Assembly (NCBI GenBank): GCA_022614735.1
Contig: JAKEHZ010000064.1
Coordinates: 1-8,118, forward strand
DNA from: Acidobacteriota bacterium
GTDB taxonomy: Bacteria > Acidobacteriota > Blastocatellia > RBC074
Reading direction: 5' to 3'
DNA length: 8,118 bases
A program made the position numbers and the translations under genes. Shown here piece after piece: positions 6,450-8,118 of the stretch (the stretch's first letter is position 1; each line of letters opens with the position of its first letter). A model generated the notes under the pieces. It was not told where the DNA came from and made no database searches. It worked only from the letters and a program-made list of their open reading frames with translations.

Positions 6450-7313
6450 GTGGAAGTGATGAAGCTCAGTTCAACGATATTGTGGCGTACAGGATTGATG
6501 GCCCTTGTCTGGCTTGCACTCTACCATGATGTATTGCGCCGGCTGATTGATGACTGGCGCGTCGATGAAAACTATTCACACGGATTTCTCATTCCACTCA
6601 TCAGCGCCTATGCGATCTGGAGCCGTCGTCATCAACTATTAATAACACCACGCGAGCCACGCATCCTGACTGGAGGGATAATGATGATTGTTGCAGTCTT
6701 GATGCTCATTGCTGGTGTGTTGGGCGCCGAGTTGTACATCACTCGGATCTCGATGGCGCTCTCGCTCGTGGCGCTGGTGCTCTATTTTCTGGGAACGGCC
6801 TGGCTGCGCCAATTGATCTTTCCCATAGGGCTTCTGCTGTTGGCGATCCCTATTCCCACCATCATTTTCAATCAGATTGCCTTGCCTTTGCAGTTGATTG
6901 CCTCGGATTTCGCCACGCGCGTCATCAAAATTTTCGGCACTCCTGCCCTGCGTGAAGGCAACGTCATCGAACTCGCGCAGATGAAACTGCAGGTCGTCGA
7001 AGCGTGCAGTGGAATCCGGTCGCTTGTGTCGCTCATGACGCTGGCGGTCGTTTATGCCTATTTCACCGAAACGAGATGGTGGCGGCGCTTGACGCTCCTT
7101 GCATCAGTGATTCCAATTGCCATCATCGCTAACGCCCTGCGCGTCGCCGGAACCGGTCTCATGGCGCATCATTGGGGCGTTCAAGCTGGTGAAGGGTTCA
7201 TGCATGGTTTTTCGGGGTGGATGGTTTTTCTTGTTGCCGTGCTCTTATTGCTTGCCGTCGCGCAATCGCTCAATTTATTTGAACGCATCTCGCATCGGCT
7301 TGCGGTCAATTGA
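6450..7313 (+). CDS. xrt: Exosortase (exosortase/archaeosortase family transpeptidase)
   Basis: A polytopic inner-membrane protein with about eight hydrophobic segments, about 287 residues from this start. Family marks, numbered from the GTG at 6450: YSHGFLIPLIS (42-52), IPIPTIIFNQIALPLQ (133-148), the catalytic Cys186 in EACSGIRS, Arg231 in NALRVAGT, and His252 in MHGFSGW. Exosortases are the putative proteases/transpeptidases that process PEP-CTERM or related C-terminal sorting signals in EPS-producing bacteria. I chose GTG 6450 because GAGGTG lies six bases upstream. The ATG at 6459 gives an equally natural N-terminus (MKLSSTILWR), and the frame remains open back to a TTG at 6423 with no ribosome site. 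No EpsI domain is fused at its C-terminus; that function is encoded by the next gene, 30 bp downstream. Exosortase family is secure, exact subtype is not. Confidence 0.93.
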   Translation: MEVMKLSSTILWRTGLMALVWLALYHDVLRRLIDDWRVDENYSHGFLIPLISAYAIWSRRHQLLITPREPRILTGGIMMIVAVLMLIAGVLGAELYITRISMALSLVALVLYFLGTAWLRQLIFPIGLLLLAIPIPTIIFNQIALPLQLIASDFATRVIKIFGTPALREGNVIELAQMKLQVVEACSGIRSLVSLMTLAVVYAYFTETRWWRRLTLLASVIPIAIIANALRVAGTGLMAHHWGVQAGEGFMHGFSGWMVFLVAVLLLLAVAQSLNLFERISHRLAVN

Positions 7314-7343
7314 CAATCGTTGATGAATTGAAAACAGAGGGAA

Positions 7344-8003
7344 ATGAAGAAGAATTTGAGTTATCTGAGTATGCTTATTTTCTTGTTGGGCGCTGCCGCA
7401 TTCATTCAATACCTGGCGCGCGCCAGCGAACATGAGCGTGTTCCTGCGCGGACTCCCCTGGCCGAGTTACCACTGCAATTGGATTCGTGGCGACAGGTTG
7501 ACGCCCAGACGTTGGGCGCCGGGCAGATCAGAGAGCTTAAAGCCGACGATTTCATCTCTCGCACATATGCGGACAACCGTGGCTTTCTTGCCTATCTTTT
7601 CATCGCCTACTATGCCAGCCAACGCCATCGCCAGACGATACATTCGCCACAGGGCTGCATGCCGGGTTCAGGCTGGATCATGAGCAATCATCGAGCGCAT
7701 TCAATTGGTAAAGGTCAAAATAATGAGGAGCGGCAAGTCAATGAATATTTAATTGAGAAAGACGGAGTGAAGATGCTTGCTTTCTACTGGTATCATGGAC
7801 GAGGACGCGTGGTAGCCAGCGATTACTGGGGGCGGTTTTATAACATCAAAGATTCGATCTTCTCAGGCCGCACCGACGGCGCGCTAGTGCGCGTGATCGT
7901 GCCTCTAGGAGGGAGTGAGGAAGCGGTACAGCAGGCGCGAAATTCTGGTCTGGAATTTTCGAAGCATTTGCTGGGAATAATGTCGAGCTATATTCCGGAC
8001 TAA
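7344..8003 (+). CDS. epsI: EpsI family protein (exosortase-associated, DUF3485-type)
   Basis: A 219-residue protein with one N-terminal membrane segment (about 7-25) and a periplasmic remainder. The hallmark HSPQGCMPGSGW is at 100-111 with the conserved Cys105, and the second conserved block FYWYHGRGRVVASDYWGRFY (147-166) is followed by SGRTDGALVRV (174-184). These are the family signatures of EpsI, found either fused to the C-terminus of exosortases or encoded next to them. Its biochemical role is not established; it is linked to exopolysaccharide production and exosortase function. The ATG has GAGG at 7337-7340, only three bases before the start, a tight spacing. The 30-bp gap to the exosortase implies one transcript. 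The protein is complete; a 7-bp tandem repeat starts nine bases after the stop. Confidence 0.92.
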   Translation: MKKNLSYLSMLIFLLGAAAFIQYLARASEHERVPARTPLAELPLQLDSWRQVDAQTLGAGQIRELKADDFISRTYADNRGFLAYLFIAYYASQRHRQTIHSPQGCMPGSGWIMSNHRAHSIGKGQNNEERQVNEYLIEKDGVKMLAFYWYHGRGRVVASDYWGRFYNIKDSIFSGRTDGALVRVIVPLGGSEEAVQQARNSGLEFSKHLLGIMSSYIPD

Positions 8004-8011
8004 GGACTACT

Positions 8012-8051
8012 GATTGCGGATTGCGGATTGCGGATTGCGGATTGCGGATTG
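8012..8051. repeat. Perfect 7-bp tandem repeat (GATTGCG), 5.7 copies
   Basis: Five identical GATTGCG units run from 8012 to 8046, followed by a partial GATTG to 8051. There is no mismatch. The array begins nine bases after the epsI stop codon and runs into the hairpin at 8056-8079. Its complement reads CAATCCG per unit, loosely similar to the CAAATCT heptamers elsewhere in the window. Confidence 0.95.
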
Positions 8052-8055
8052 ATGT

Positions 8056-8079
8056 ACAGCAACCTTTCCAGGTTGCTGT
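8056..8079. terminator. 10-bp stem, 4-base loop hairpin downstream of epsI
   Basis: ACAGCAACCT (8056-8065) pairs perfectly with AGGTTGCTGT (8070-8079) around loop TTCC. It lies 53 bases after the epsI stop and could end the exosortase-epsI transcript. The following TTGACTTGCTG is not a U-tract, so a Rho-independent terminator is only possible. Part of the arm recurs at 8108-8118, which suggests a repeated element instead. Confidence 0.45.
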
Positions 8080-8118
8080 TGACTTGCTGATGTGACCATT
8101 GACGAAACAACAGCAACC
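8071..8118. repeat. Second inverted-repeat copy cut by the window edge
   Basis: GGTTGCTGTTG at 8071-8081 is the exact reverse complement of CAACAGCAACC at 8108-8118, the last bases of the window. CAGCAACC at 8111-8118 also repeats 8057-8064 directly. The match may continue past the end, so its full extent is unknown. Confidence 0.75.

Noticed and set aside
947..7319. Shared 10-mer TTGACAATCG at 947-956 and 7310-7319
   Set aside because: One copy overlaps the exosortase stop codon, the flanks do not match, and a single 10-base match is not strong evidence of a shared site.
8012..8118. CRISPR array at the right edge
   Set aside because: The 7-bp units are directly adjacent with no spacers, and the two CAGCAACC copies do not define a repeat-spacer pattern within the visible sequence.

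Overview
The window looks like chromosomal DNA of a free-living, Gram-negative-type bacterium with moderate GC. The best guess is Acidobacteriota of the Blastocatellia type. The basis is gene content (an exosortase next to a separate EpsI-family protein, and a large secreted polysaccharide-lyase-like protein) plus intergenic spacers full of short tandem repeats and a large palindrome. This assignment is an impression, not proven; other exosortase-bearing, repeat-rich phyla remain possible. No rRNA, tRNA, CRISPR array, transposase or phage gene is visible.

Layout. Positions 1-99 hold a C-rich repeat tract just past the stop of a minus-strand short-chain dehydrogenase/reductase (100-861). A 158-bp divergent spacer, containing an array of degenerate heptamers, separates it from a plus-strand NAD(P)+-dependent aldehyde dehydrogenase (1020-2462). 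The convergent spacer 2463-2743 carries two more heptamer arrays that bracket a perfect 81-bp palindrome. A 1164-residue exported protein on the minus strand (2744-6238) combines a RIFT-barrel/alpha-toroid architecture like YetA and PL26 exo-rhamnogalacturonan lyases with a C-terminal F5/8 type C (discoidin) domain. A 184- to 211-bp divergent spacer, which includes a possible 16-codon leader ORF, leads to a plus-strand pair: an exosortase (about 6450-7313) and an EpsI-family protein (7344-8003). The end of the window holds a 7-bp tandem repeat, a strong hairpin, and the start of what may be a second copy of that hairpin sequence.

How the genes may work together. The exosortase and EpsI genes are 30 bp apart and almost certainly co-transcribed. 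In known systems such pairs belong to envelope or exopolysaccharide assembly and PEP-CTERM protein sorting. No PEP-CTERM substrate lies in this window, so the substrates must be elsewhere. The exported lyase-like protein is transcribed divergently from this pair and could act on an extracellular polysaccharide, either self-made or plant-derived, but that link is only positional. The dehydrogenase and aldehyde dehydrogenase are divergent neighbours that could form an alcohol/carbonyl-to-acid redox pair; no substrate can be read from the sequence. The clearest unexplained structures are in the spacers: the palindrome, the recurring heptamer arrays, the G-quadruplex-capable tract, and the repeated hairpin at the right edge.
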